Origin: Zygnema cylindricum
Taxonomy: Eukaryota; Streptophyta; Zygnematophyceae; Zygnematales; Zygnemataceae
Direction of reading: 5' to 3'
DNA: 64,000 nt
Assembly (NCBI GenBank): GCA_037447655.1
Contig: JBBHKE010001545.1
Coordinates: forward strand, 144,060-208,059
The notes beneath the pieces are model-generated. The model was not told where the DNA came from. It did no database searches and worked only from the letters and a program-made list of their open reading frames with translations. The position numbers and the translations under genes are program-made. This document shows positions 11,401 to 20,829 of the stretch, in pieces (within the stretch, counting starts at the first letter, position 1; each line of letters opens with the position of its first letter).

Positions 11401-12803
11401 AAGACTCCTTCCCTAGTGCTAGTAAAAAAACCCTTATCATCTAATACGGATGTAGAGATGAAGTTTTTGCAAAGCTCCGTAATAAACAATACATCGGAGA
11501 ATGTTACTATGGATGTCTTTCCTTCTACTAACACTTTCAAATCTACCGATCCTACAAGAGTAGTGGTGACTATCCTCCCATCCCCGTACTCTATCTCTAC
11601 GGTGGGAATATTTCTTATCTTAGTGAACAGGTGCCTATCCTTACACATGTGCATGGAGGCACTTGAATCTACAATCCAGCCTGCTTCACCTTTCAATCCA
11701 CCGTAAGCACATTTATGCCTTCGTGGAATTTCAACCTCGTTTTTCGCCTCCAACTCCTTATTTGAAAGGAGCCTATCGTCCTCGTCCTCGGATTCCGCCT
11801 CTTGTACCTGTGTGACAAGGGCCTTTTTCTTTCCTCTCGGGGTACCACCGGTCTGCCCCTCCTTTAACCGAAGCTCGGTTATCTTAGTGCACTCTGCCAT
11901 ATAGTGCCCAGGTTTCTTACAAAAATGACATAAACCTTTGGGAGCCTTTGGTCCAAACTCGTTGGTCTGATTTTTCTACTCCCTCCCCCCATAGTTTCCG
12001 ACTGGTTTCCGAGAATCCTTGTTCCTCCAATCGGTCGCAGTTGCCAAGGCTTGGCCACTCTTTCCTCCCCTTCGGATCTCAATCGTATTCTCCCAAACGA
12101 GAATCATCCCTACCACTGAGTTCCATATCCACCTTGAGTCCAGCAAGTCCTGCACACGGTTGACTAAGTTTACGAACTCATCGGGTAACTTCATCAGTAA
12201 ACAGTTAACCTTTTCTTTTTCACTAAAATCTTTTCCCGCACTCTCTAGCTCCATGAAGAGTGTAGCAAGCTCATTGCAAAAATACAACATCTTCCCCTCT
12301 TTGTAAACATACTCCTTTACTTTCTGATCAGCCAACTGTTGTTGCTGAATCGTACCACTTCGGTACATCTCTATGAGAGCCATCCAAAGATCGGATGCCC
12401 TTTCTACCTGCAAATGAGGACATGCAAGTCCTTGAGTGAGATGGCGTAGGATGAAGTGCTTTGTCGCCATATTATTGAAGTCCCAGGTTCCAGTATCATT
12501 CTCCTCGTTCCTTGGAATAGGTGACATGAATGCCGAACCAATTGCTATTGGTGTGGTCGCTTCCTTCTCCTTTCCTTTGTCCACCACTTCTCCTTCCTTT
12601 GTTTCCTCCATTGAAGGTGAATCCTCTTTCCTGGTGAATCTGCTTCCTCCAAACCCTGGAGGGATTCCAAGACTTGATGGACGCCCCAACCGTCCACTCA
12701 CTATCCCCCAAAACCTTTTTTCGCATAGAGCTCCTATCATCATACTTTCCCAGTATAAGAAGCCAGTTCCATTAAAGATTGGTACCCTAGAGGGTGGGCC
12801 CAT
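8470..12803 (-). pseudogene. Copia E1 gag-pol (defective)
   Basis: This is one long gag-pol frame. Gag starts M-G-P-P-S-R-V at 12803. It has an intact CCHC knuckle, C-H-F-C-K-K-P-G-H-Y-M-A-E-C. The protease motif is W-I-V-D-S-S-A-S, where the usual D-S-G is damaged. Integrase shows its H..H..C..C finger, S-D-N-G-G-E-Y and N-G-V-A-E-R. RT has Y-V-D-D, and RNase H has W-S-D-A-S-Y-G-D and S-T-I-E-A-E-Y. Breaks are in-frame stops at 11976-11978, 10701-10703 and 10092-10094 and a one-base frameshift near 9582 between the L-K-Q-A-P block and the Y-V-D-D region. An in-frame ATG 24 bases upstream, in the LTR end, is a possible alternative start. The product would be about 1,440 residues if whole. It cannot be autonomous. 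Confidence 0.9.
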
Positions 12804-12807
12804 AACC
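12793..12807 (-). other. Copia E1 primer-binding site (half-tRNA type)
   Basis: Immediately after the 5' LTR the element-sense strand reads GGTTATGGGCCCACC. This is complementary to the anticodon arm of plant initiator tRNA-Met as I recall it (GGTGGGCCCATAACC), the internal half-tRNA priming mode known for Drosophila copia. The same site occurs at 23406-23420 in E3. Confidence 0.75.
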
Positions 12808-13864
12808 TGAAACTCTGAGACCTCCATAAGTCATACAAGTGGACAGCTTCCAAGAAGCCTCTAGGATAACTCTGACCCCTTTGTGTTTCAACAAAAACAA
12901 CTGCCTCCCTAGCAGACAAAAACTCTGATCACCTGCACCCTTGTGAAGGCAAGACTCCCCTGATTCTATTGCAAAAAGAATCTATGAATTTGCTCCCTTG
13001 AGCAGTAAGTTATGGAGGGTCAAAGTTGACCTTTTGTACACAAGCTCTTTGGGAGAGAGGGTCCTATCTCCTAATTTTTCTAAGTCTTTTCTCTCTCACA
13101 AACTCTATCTACTGATGTACGGAACCAATCTGGTTACAATTCTGTACGCAAAAATACAGTTGCCGGTGTACTTTATTAACGGACATTGTACGACATGGCC
13201 TAAATGTCGACACATGTCATATCCGGATTCGGTGCCATAATCTCCGGAGATTCCACGATTCAATGTAATTACGCCACGTGTCATCCGATGTGGTGATGGC
13301 CACAAACCGCCGAAATCTTCTTCCGCGATCTCGGCGCTAATTCCGGCCGTCCGATTAAATTCGAATTTAATCGTAGCCGTAATAAATACATGCGCGGTAT
13401 TCGTTTCATTTAAGAAATAAATGCGCGGTATTGATTTCTTGTCCGTACCGTAATCCGTACTTATACATTACCGGATCTATGTATCCCGTAAACAATTACA
13501 GTTAAATGATTTATCCTACGTATTCATGTTTAAATAAATATCAAACTATATAGTACGTAACACTAGTTGTAGACTTAACGGCTAAGGCTACCAGCTATCC
13601 ACTGTTTGCCGGCCGGTAGGTACCAGGATCAAATCCTGTGGCCGGCACATACCTTTTAGATAAAATAAACCCCTAACTAATATAAATTTCCTGTAAACCT
13701 CTGGATAGCCTAGGTAGCCATGGCTCTAGCTCCCTCTCCAATTTCTCAGTGATTGCGACAAGTTTGAGAGTTGGAGAGAGAAGTTAGAGGTAGACTGCCT
13801 CGGCTTCTTTCTATATTTCTATTTAGACCTAGAAAATACTAAAAATGGACCATTAATTTCTACA
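12808..13864 (-). repeat. Copia E1 5' LTR
   Basis: This LTR of about 1057 bp pairs with 7398-8456. The W-box palindrome is at about 13016-13029. The outer end CCATTAATTTCTACA borders gypsy-1 RT, which resumes directly after it. Confidence 0.9.
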
Positions 13865-14150
13865 ATATACTCCACCCTGGACATGAAGAACGGGTTTCAC
13901 CAAATTGCCATGGATCCGAAGCACCGAGAGAGAACGACATTTTGGGTAGGCTCCAGGTTGTATGAGTGAATTTACATGCCTTTCGGGCTGAAGAATGCAC
14001 CAGCCAAATTCCAACGGGCGATGGACGAAGCTCTCTGAGGAATCGATTGCGCCCAGTGCTACATTGATGATGTCATCATCTTCTCCAGGGCCTCTGAGGA
14101 ACACTTGGAGCATGTCCAGATTGTCCTCCGGGCCCTCTAATCAGCAAGTT
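13865..14150 (+). pseudogene. Gypsy-1 reverse transcriptase, palm part (copy 1)
   Basis: Translation resumes the RT broken at 7397: S-T-L-D-M-K-N-G-F-H-Q-I, then R-T-T-F-W-V-G-S-R-L, P-F-G-L-K-N-A-P-A-K-F-Q-R-A-M, and C-Y-I-D-D-V-I-I-F-S. The Y-I-D-D box is the catalytic Asp pair of gypsy RT. TGA codons near 13965 and 14036 and the end at about 14150, where the next RT copy begins, make it non-functional. Confidence 0.75.
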
Positions 14151-14935
14151 TGAAATGTCACCCGTTCCCCAACAGTTCTCCCTCTTAAGAAGGATACTTC
14201 CAAAAAAACAATAGATTTTCGGATTTGTGGGGACTATCGCATGTTGAACAGTGCCACCATTTCCGACAGGTATCCGATGCCAACCTCGGAAGAGATTTTC
14301 GACTCTCTTGCTAGGGCCACCATTTACTCCACCCTGGAGATGAAAAACGGGTTTCACCAAATTGCCATGGAACCGAAGCACCAGGAGAGAACGACATTTT
14401 GAGTAGGCTCCAGGTTGTATAAGTGGATTTAGATGCCCTTCGAGCTGAAGAATGCACCGGCCAAATTCCAACGGGCGATGGACAAAGCTCTCCGAGGAAT
14501 CGATTGCGCCCGCTGCTACATTGATGATGTCATCATCTTCTCGAAGACCTTTGAGGAACAATTGGAGCATGTCCCGATTGTTCTCCGGGCCTTCCAAGCA
14601 GTGTGTTTCAAATGTCACCCGTGCAAAGGTATTTTTGGTGTGCACAAAATTATTTACCTTAGACATGAAGTGACCCCCGGGACAGTGGGCCCCCATATGG
14701 TCAAGGTGGCAGCCTTTGAAGCTCTTCCTCCACCCCAAGACATTTCGGCCCTTAGCACATTTCTTTGCCTTGCTAACTACTATCGGAGGATTATTCCCGA
14801 GTTCAGCAGTCACTCCCAACCTCTAAATCAGTTACTGCGGATGTACACGGCAGTGGGCCGAAGAGCAGCAGATCGCCTTCTAGTTCTTGAAAGATGCGTT
14901 GAAACAGCACCCCGTGCTCCGGATGCTTGATCATT
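14151..14935 (+). pseudogene. Gypsy-1 reverse transcriptase, second overlapping copy
   Basis: This block restarts in the RT fingers (L-K-K-D-T-S-K-K-T-I-D-F-R-I-C-G-D-Y-R) and runs through the same palm sequence, with a second C-Y-I-D-D-V-I-I-F-S at about 14514. It continues into thumb and connection (L-C-L-A-N-Y-Y-R-R-I-I-P-E-F). Overlap with the preceding copy is about 250-280 bp at high identity, so the RT segment is partly duplicated in tandem. The last open frame, 14433-14930, covers palm to connection. Upstream it has stops near 14401 and 14430. Confidence 0.75.
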
Positions 14936-15350
14936 AGAATGCTTTCCTCTTTTACACTGATTGGAGCAGGTTTGGATTGGGGGCAGTTTTGGCTCAAATA
15001 GATGACGCCAGGGCTGAGTATGCTGTGGCTTACGCCAGCCGAAGCAATAATAGAGCGGAGGGGAATTACATCAGTTACCATGGAGAGCTCTTTGCAGTTG
15101 TTTGGGCAATTCAGCATTTCCGACCCTATTTATGCGGTATTCATTTCACTCTCATTACGGACCATCAAACTCTCAAATGGATCATGGAAGAAAGTAAGTT
15201 AACCGGCAAACTCGCCATATGGGTTTTGATCTTGCACGAATATGATTTCAATATTATCCACTGGAAGCGCCTCAAGAAGCTCGGATTTAATGGGGGGCGA
15301 CAACCCGATCGGAAATCGATTCCTGGACACGCTCAACAGATTTCGTAACA
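14936..15350 (+). pseudogene. Gypsy-1 RNase H
   Basis: The frame gives Y-T-D-W-S-R-F-G-L-G-A-V-L-A-Q, then A-Y-A-S-R-S-N-N-R-A-E-G-N-Y, Y-H-G-E-L-F-A-V-V-W-A-I-Q-H-F-R and L-I-T-D-H-Q-T-L-K-W-I-M, the catalytic D, E, D residues of Ty3/gypsy RNase H. The fourth Asp block is lost in degenerate sequence after 15290. It follows RT in element order. Confidence 0.75.
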
Positions 15351-16512
15351 AGGGTGGAAATAATTGGCACATCTAGTACGGCATGAGGAGGAAGAGAATG
15401 TGACCCGTCCAATAGAAATCGATGGAAAGCGAACACACCCTCTGAAACCCAGGGGACCACGGTTGCTAGAACATGGGGTGTCCCCAGCCAAGAAGCGTGA
15501 AACAAGAGTGGAGGCAATGAGGATCCAACTTCCCAAATAGGTAGCGGGAGCAACACGAGAAGTTGATAATAGACCTAATCCCCCCGTAGAGCAGGGAGGG
15601 ATGCCTGAATGCGGGCTGTCAAGCTCGTGTGCGTTTTCGGCACACCTTTATTTTCCCAAGATATTCAGGCATCTTTCTACCTCGTACGGTCATAAGAGTA
15701 CGGAGGAGGGAATACACCAAACAAGAAAAGATTGTGGTATTCCTTAAACTGAGCGGAAAACACTTTATTTCACGCTTAACAAAGTTTGGACGACAAAGTT
15801 ATTCCTCTTCAAAGATTTCAATTCTGTTACATGAGACCAATTGCCACCAACCCTAGTGGGGGGTACATTGTGGAACGCCAAGTAACTTTTCGGATTGTCC
15901 TCTAGATGAAGCTATTAAATATCAGTAGAAATTCAGTTCAGGTTCAACTGACTCTCTGTCCATTAATTATATCAGGTCAAAGTTTGGCGTTTCCGCGTCA
16001 TTTTCAGTACTTTGTCTTATAATAGTGGAACGAATTTTAACTTTGAGCCGCGAATTCAGGTGCATTCGGAAGTATAACTTTTTGCCCTAAGTGTAGTACG
16101 GCCTACTTTGTCTCATGTCAGCTCGATAGCATTTGATTTTCGCTCATTGGCTCCTTGCATTGCTTTGACTTTTGGACCTGAAACTGGACAAACTTGGTTG
16201 TATAAGGCACTTGGGGCGAAGGAGACAGGTGGCTTTTTCAGTACTGTCTCCTGAGAAAACCCCCAGAAATTCCAAACAAACCCTCTTTGGAGAATCTTTG
16301 TTTTGGGTGTGTTTTGACTCTATTGCCATCTTGGTTTTGAATCTGTCTTTTGTGGAGATCATAGTTCAGGCGGGTAGTTGGCACTATCCATCCTTTAGGT
16401 GATTTTTGACTTTTTGCTGTTTGAAACCGAGAAGAGTCCTGTCTGTCCCGAGCTGCTACCACCGAGGGGTGAAGGAAGATCATACCCGCGTTCTATACCA
16501 CCGGGAGAGGTT
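15351..16512. other. Unassigned stretch between gypsy-1 and the assembly gap
   Basis: I recognise no conserved domain. One plus-strand frame from about 15360 to 15540 is open and rich in Arg, Glu and Pro, so it may be decayed gypsy-1 coding sequence. A G/A-rich run followed by TGCCTGAATG at about 15590-15610 could be a polypurine tract and LTR start, but no partner LTR was found. Integrase motifs are absent. Confidence 0.5.
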
Positions 16513-16522
16513 NNNNNNNNNN
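16513..16522. other. Assembly gap (10 Ns)
   Basis: Ten Ns fall inside the presumed 5' part of gypsy-2. The true distance is unknown, so gag and protease of gypsy-2 may be missing here. Confidence 1.
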
Positions 16523-16523
16523 T

Positions 16524-17757
16524 TATCCAGATTTTACTGATCTGGTAGAACTACTCCAAACTGGACTTAACCAAAGGTTAATTACCCTTCTTTAGGTTTT
16601 CCTAGATGTTTTTATTCGTTTTATTATTGATTCTCGCGAGTTTTATCACATCTACAAACACACCCTTCAGATTCCTTTATTGCGGGTTCCACCTCTTCCT
16701 CTTATTTTTGTAGATCCTTTTGGATTTCTTCCTATTAATTGGAAACCAATTCAGGTCAAACCTCATCAAGATGGTCTAGTCATTTTAGACCTATTCGCAG
16801 GCATAGGTACCTCTCTACTCTCATGCCTTCGCAACGGATTACTTATCAAGCACTACTACTCAGTTGACACTGACCCTTTAGCTCGGAAGGAAAGCCCAAA
16901 CACATCAGTGTAATCTTTTACACGAACAATATCCACATCTTTTCCCTAAATTTGCCTTTGCTCACATGCATACTACCTTACCTCAAGATATTCGTTTGAT
17001 AGGCAACCAACACCTTCTCGATGTGGAACCAATCGATCTTCTCTTTGCCGGTTGGGAGTGTCAAGGAATGTCACGAGAAGGCAAAGGTCTAGGCTTAGCT
17101 GACCCTTGCACCAAATTATTCTTTGAATTACTTCGTATTGGGCATTTTCTGCAATCTTTCGATCGACCATTGAGATATATTCTGGAAAACGTGGCAGCCT
17201 ATAATGATCCTCGACCTACAGTGTTAGCTGATTGCAAGCGGATAGAAGCATTAATTGGTCCTCCTCTTATCATTGATGTCGCTCGTCACGGGTCCTTAGC
17301 TCATCGGGTTCGATGTAAATGGACAAACTTGATTGACATTGGACGCCTTAGAGGAGGAAATAAATGGAAAAACTTGATTGATATTGGACGCCTTAGAGGA
17401 CATCTTTTTGTCAAACCTCCTTTCACAGATATTCAGACTGCACTTCTTGCTTTTCACGAAGTCCAAACATGTCTGCTGCTTGATCACCCGCCGAATTACA
17501 ACATTAACTTCTCAGGCCAACCACTCAAAGTTCTCCCCACTCTAGTGTCTTATCCACACTCTCACGCTTTTTCTAATGATGGGCCCGGCCTACTCAGAAA
17601 TATTCACATAGGCGGCCTAGATGAACGTACAGCCATAGAACGGGAACGCCTTATGCATTTCCTTCCCAACACTACGGCTGCCCATGGTCTCACAGAACGA
17701 CAACGCTGCATCATTTTAGGTCGTGTCATGGACCCTCAATCTCTCTCAATTGTCTAA
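16524..17757 (+). pseudogene. DNMT-B: DNMT3-like cytosine-5 DNA methyltransferase of gypsy-2
   Basis: Near-complete C5 methyltransferase. The N-terminal lead-in is open from the gap apart from a TAG at 16593-16595. Motif I is I-L-D-L-F-A-G-I-G-T-S-L (about 16782), motif II is S-V-D-T-D-P-L-A-R, motif IV is F-A-G-W-E-C-Q-G-M-S (about 17044) with the nucleophile Cys, followed by T-K-L-F-F-E-L-L-R-I. Motif VI is Y-I-L-E-N-V-A-A-Y, motif VIII is L-A-H-R-V-R-C-K-W-T-N-L, and the C-terminal block is R-L-M-H-F-L...T-E-R-Q-R-C-I-I-L-G-R, as in motifs IX/X. The LFFE, ENV and AHR blocks match Dnmt3 more than Dnmt1. A one-base shift lies between 16884 and 16895. From 16966 to 17757 one frame (263 residues) is intact. 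A 45-bp tandem duplication sits at 17317-17402. Apart from the shift and the TAG, all catalytic motifs survive, so decay is recent. Confidence 0.88.
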
Positions 17758-18259
17758 GGCCTCGGATTTGCAGCAGGTCGTTACGCACAAACCCATTCGT
17801 CTCAACCAGCTAGGGGGGGAGAATGCATCATCAATTTCTAAACACATACCTACACGATCTCAAGTCACCCTTAGAGGGATACCTTCTCATTTTTTCCTCT
17901 TTCCATCCCCTATTATTCCTTCTCTAGATGTCACAATCTACGATTTCTTGAACCCTAACCACATGTCATGGTCCATTTTGCCATATACTGGTGCCCAATC
18001 TGCTCCCTCTAGTCATATGTCAACACCTCCTCACTGAACTGCAGCCTTTCGTGTAGCCTTTCCTACTCGCAACTGGCACCATTGGACAAACTGCTTACAG
18101 GAAACACCGGTTGTTTACTCATTAGGTCAGTCACTTATCGCAGATGAACAGTTAGCTTTTGCAAAAGCCATGGAAGCAATGACGATTAAAGGTTCGGAAA
18201 CTCCTAAATGGAAATTTGGCTCTAATCTCTCTCAATCTGAACATGATCTACTGAACTAA
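17758..18259 (+). pseudogene. Gypsy-2 linker between DNMT and RT
   Basis: A frame overlapping the DNMT end (open from about 17723, in a different frame from the DNMT) runs through this stretch to RT with stops at 18035-18037 and 18257-18259. It has no recognisable fold. It includes L-N-Q-L-G-G-E-N encoded by the AGCTAGGGGGGGA tract at 17809-17821, which is identical to the 3' polypurine tract. The segment F-P-T-R-N-W-H-H-W and E-D-L/E-H-D-L-L-type text near RT resembles the variable pre-RT region of gypsy pol. Confidence 0.5.
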
Positions 18260-19128
18260 ATGATTCTTCAGAATATCGACGCTTTTCCTTTCTCTATGGA
18301 TGGTCTTGGTCGCCATACCACCTATAAAATGTCTATAGATCTTGAAGACGATCGTCCCATTTTCAAGCCGAAACACCGCTTATCCGAAACGGAATGGGAA
18401 TTAGTGGACCAACGTTGCGCTGAATTAGAGGAAGCTGGCCTCATTTATCAATCGGATTCTACTTTTGCAGCACCCACTGTCATGCCTAGGAAAAAAGATG
18501 CCGAAGGAAACTTTACCGATCGCCGGATGTGCGGCGATTATCGTGAACTCGACGCTAGAACGATACAAGATCGACATCCAATACCATTAGCCGAATAAAT
18601 ATTTGATCATGTAGGTGGCTCTAAATATTTCAATATTCTGGATTTATGACAAGGCCTTAACCGGCTTGAAATAGAGGAAAAGGATTGGCATAAAACCGCC
18701 TTTTGGGGTAGTGATGGTCGTTGGGAGTGGTGTGTCATTCCTTTTGGACTTAAGAACGCCCCCGCAATTTTTCAAAAAGTAATGGATTCAATTTTAGGTG
18801 GTTGCAAGTTTGCACGATGTTATATTGATGATTTGATTATCGCCTCTGCCACATTTGAAGATCACGCAACTCATATCAAATGGGTCCTAACTGAACTGAA
18901 AAATGTCGGATTAAAATGTCATCCAACTAAATGTACTTTCGGGTCCGAGGGTGTGCCTTACCTTGGACATCGAGGGTGTGCTTTACCTTGGACATTTCTT
19001 TCCTTCGAGGGAATCACACCACTTAAAGCAAAAACCAAGGCTATCAGCAAACTGCCCACCCCCGTTGATCTCACGAGTCTTCGAGCTTTCCTATAATTAG
19101 CTAATTATTATCGCAAATTTGTCCCTAA
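18260..19128 (+). pseudogene. Gypsy-2 reverse transcriptase
   Basis: Ty3/gypsy RT blocks in order are I-F-K-P-K-H-R-L-S, E-L-E-E-A-G-L-I, A-A-P-T-V-M-P-R-K-K, R-R-M-C-G-D-Y-R-E-L, Y-F-N-I-L-D-L, H-K-T-A-F-W, P-F-G-L-K-N-A-P-A-I-F-Q, and C-Y-I-D-D-L-I-I-A-S (catalytic Asp pair at about 18820). They are followed by L-K-C-H-P-T-K-C and Y-Y-R-K-F-V-P-N at the break. Stops occur at 18596-18598 and about 18647. A 25-bp tandem duplication (18946-18970 and 18971-18995) shifts the frame, and the copia LTR begins at 19129. Confidence 0.85.
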
Positions 19129-20187
19129 TGTAGAAATTAATGGTCTTTTAAAGTACTTTCTAGGTCTGAATAGACATAAGAAAGAAGCCGAGGCAGTCTA
19201 CCTCTAACTTCTCTCTCCAACTCTCAAACTTGTCGCAGTCACTGAGAAATTGGAGAGGGAGCTAGAGCCATGGCTACCAAGACTATCCAGAGGTTTACGG
19301 GAATATATATTTTAGTTAGGGGTTTAATTTACTAAAAGGTATGTGCCTGCCACAGGATTTGATCCTGGAACCTACCGACCGGCAGTCAACCGGTAGTCAG
19401 TAGCCTTAGCCGTTAAGTGTAAAATCAGTGTTACGTACTATTAAGTTTGATAATTAATTAAACACTTCTACGTAGCATAGTTCATTTAACTGAAATAGTT
19501 TTACGGGATACATAGATCCAGTAAATGTAAAAGTACGGATTCCGGTACGAGTACGAAACCAATACCGCGCATTTATTCCTTTAGTGAAACGAATACCGCG
19601 CATGCATTTATTACGGCTACGATTAAATGTGAATTTAATCGGACGGCCGGAATTAACGCCGAGATCGCGGAAGAGGATTTTCGGCGGTTTGTGGTCATCG
19701 CCACATCGGATGACACGTGGCGGAATGACATTGGATCGCGGCATCTCCGAAGATTAAGGGAGCGAATCCGGACATACCACGTGTCGACATTTAGGCCATG
19801 TCGTACAATGTTCGTACAGAAAGTACACCGGCAGCTGTACTTTTGTGTACGAAACTGAAATCTGATTGGCTCCCTACATCAGTAGATAGAGTTTGTGAGA
19901 GAGATAGGACTTAGATAAAATAGAAGATAGGACCCTCTCTCCCAGAGAGCTTCTGTACAAAAGGTCAACTTTGACCCTCCATAACTTACTGCTCAGAGGG
20001 AGAAAATTGAGAGATTATTTTTGCTATCGACTCAGGGGAGTCTTGTCTTCACAGGGGTGAAGTTGGTCAGAGTTTTTGTTAGCCTGGGTGGCAGTTATTT
20101 TTGCTGAAACACAAAGGGGTCAGGGTTATCCAAGAGGCTTCTTGGAAGCTGTCCACTCTGAGGACTTATGGAGGTCTCAAAGTTTCA
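19129..20187 (+). repeat. Copia E2 5' LTR
   Basis: This copia-family LTR of about 1059 bp starts TGTAGAAATT and ends AAAGTTTCA. It is preceded by CCTAA (19124-19128) and followed by CCTAG (20188-20192). That CCTAG is also what follows the LTR at 32591, so this is best read as the 5' LTR of E2. It lacks an adjacent primer site because gypsy sequence follows it directly. Confidence 0.8.
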
Positions 20188-20829
20188 CCTAGTTTTAGCA
20201 CTATCGCTTCACCATTGAACGGTCTACTCAAAAAAGAGGCCCCTTTCGTATGGGGACCTGATCAGATTTTGGCTTTTTAGAAGTTGAAAGATGCCCTCTC
20301 TAATGCTCCCATCCTCCAACCTCCTAATCACATATTACCTTTCGGCCTACAAACAGACTTTGCAAAGCCTGGCATTGGGACCATCTTAGCTCTCTTAGCT
20401 CAACGTGAAGTAACATGAGAAGAATACGTGGTCCCTTACGCAAGCAGGAGTAATAATCTTGCGGAGTCAAATTACAGTAGTTATGAAGGAGAATGTCTGG
20501 CAACAGTTTGGGGTATTGTACACTTTCGTCACTACCTTTACGGAAAACCATTTACCCTTCTAACCGACCATGAACCTTTACATTGGCTGATGACAAACGA
20601 TAAACTGTCAGGAAAATTAGCACGATCGGCATTAATTTTGCAAGAATATGATGTGGAAATAATTCATCGTCGAAGATAACTTAGTTTGAATGCAGACGGC
20701 ATTTCCCGAAATCCTTTACCAAGGACCAAAGACAATGGAGTTCAGCATGATTTCGATGACGACTTAGCTACTATGTCAGCAGGGTTTTATATCACGCATT
20801 CTTCAGCCTCGCTGCCCAACTCTCGTTCT
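20188..20829 (+). pseudogene. Duplicated gypsy-2 RNase H fragment between copia LTR and copia gag
   Basis: This is a 642-bp near-copy of 32592-33232. It encodes the end of the RT connection and most of RNase H: A-S-R-S-N-N-L-A-E-S-N-Y-S-S-Y-E-G-E-C, then L-L-T-D-H-E-P-L-H-W-L. It carries its own nonsense changes (TGA near 20416, TAA near 20678) that the downstream copy lacks. Its right edge joins copia gag in mid-codon context with at most 1-2 bases of overlap. A gypsy piece between a copia LTR and copia gag is not a normal insertion product. It reflects a rearrangement or an assembly error. Confidence 0.8.

Larger units (their letters stand above)
7398..13864 (-). mobile_element. Copia E1: full-length Ty1/copia element inserted in gypsy-1 RT
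   Basis: Two about 1.06-kb LTRs (7398-8456 and 12808-13864) flank a gag-pol on the minus strand. LTR ends are TGTAGAAATT...GAGTTTCA in element sense. The flanks are GTATA (left) and ATATA (right), a 5-bp target duplication with one change. The interrupted gypsy RT reads on across the insertion. A half-tRNA primer site follows the 5' LTR and a purine-rich tract precedes the 3' LTR. Pol order is protease, integrase, RT, RNase H, which defines Ty1/copia. Confidence 0.93.
2950..15350 (+). mobile_element. Gypsy-1: DNMT-bearing Ty3/gypsy-type element (degenerate, interrupted)
   Basis: Reading left to right on the plus strand, the pieces are a CCHC zinc knuckle (2958-2999), a GA-expanded linker, a retropepsin-like protease (about 4140-4590), a cytosine methyltransferase domain (about 4920-6650), gypsy RT (6940-7397 resuming at 13865), a second partial RT, and RNase H (about 14935-15300). 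A solo copia LTR splits the methyltransferase and a full copia element splits RT. I could not find an integrase or clear LTRs. A G-rich tract near 15590-15600 might be a polypurine tract, but that is weak. The layout places the methyltransferase between protease and RT. Multiple stops and shifts make the whole element non-functional. Confidence 0.7.

Noticed and set aside
17809-17830. End of a complete element (polypurine tract plus LTR) right after DNMT-B
   Set aside because: The frame continues into gypsy RT within 450 bp and no LTR-like sequence repeats from here, so it is internal.
19129-20187. Independent solo LTR insertion in gypsy-2
   Set aside because: The CCTAA before it and CCTAG after the LTR at 32591 make these the two ends of E2. 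The gypsy piece after it is better explained as a rearrangement, although a solo LTR plus duplication cannot be fully excluded.
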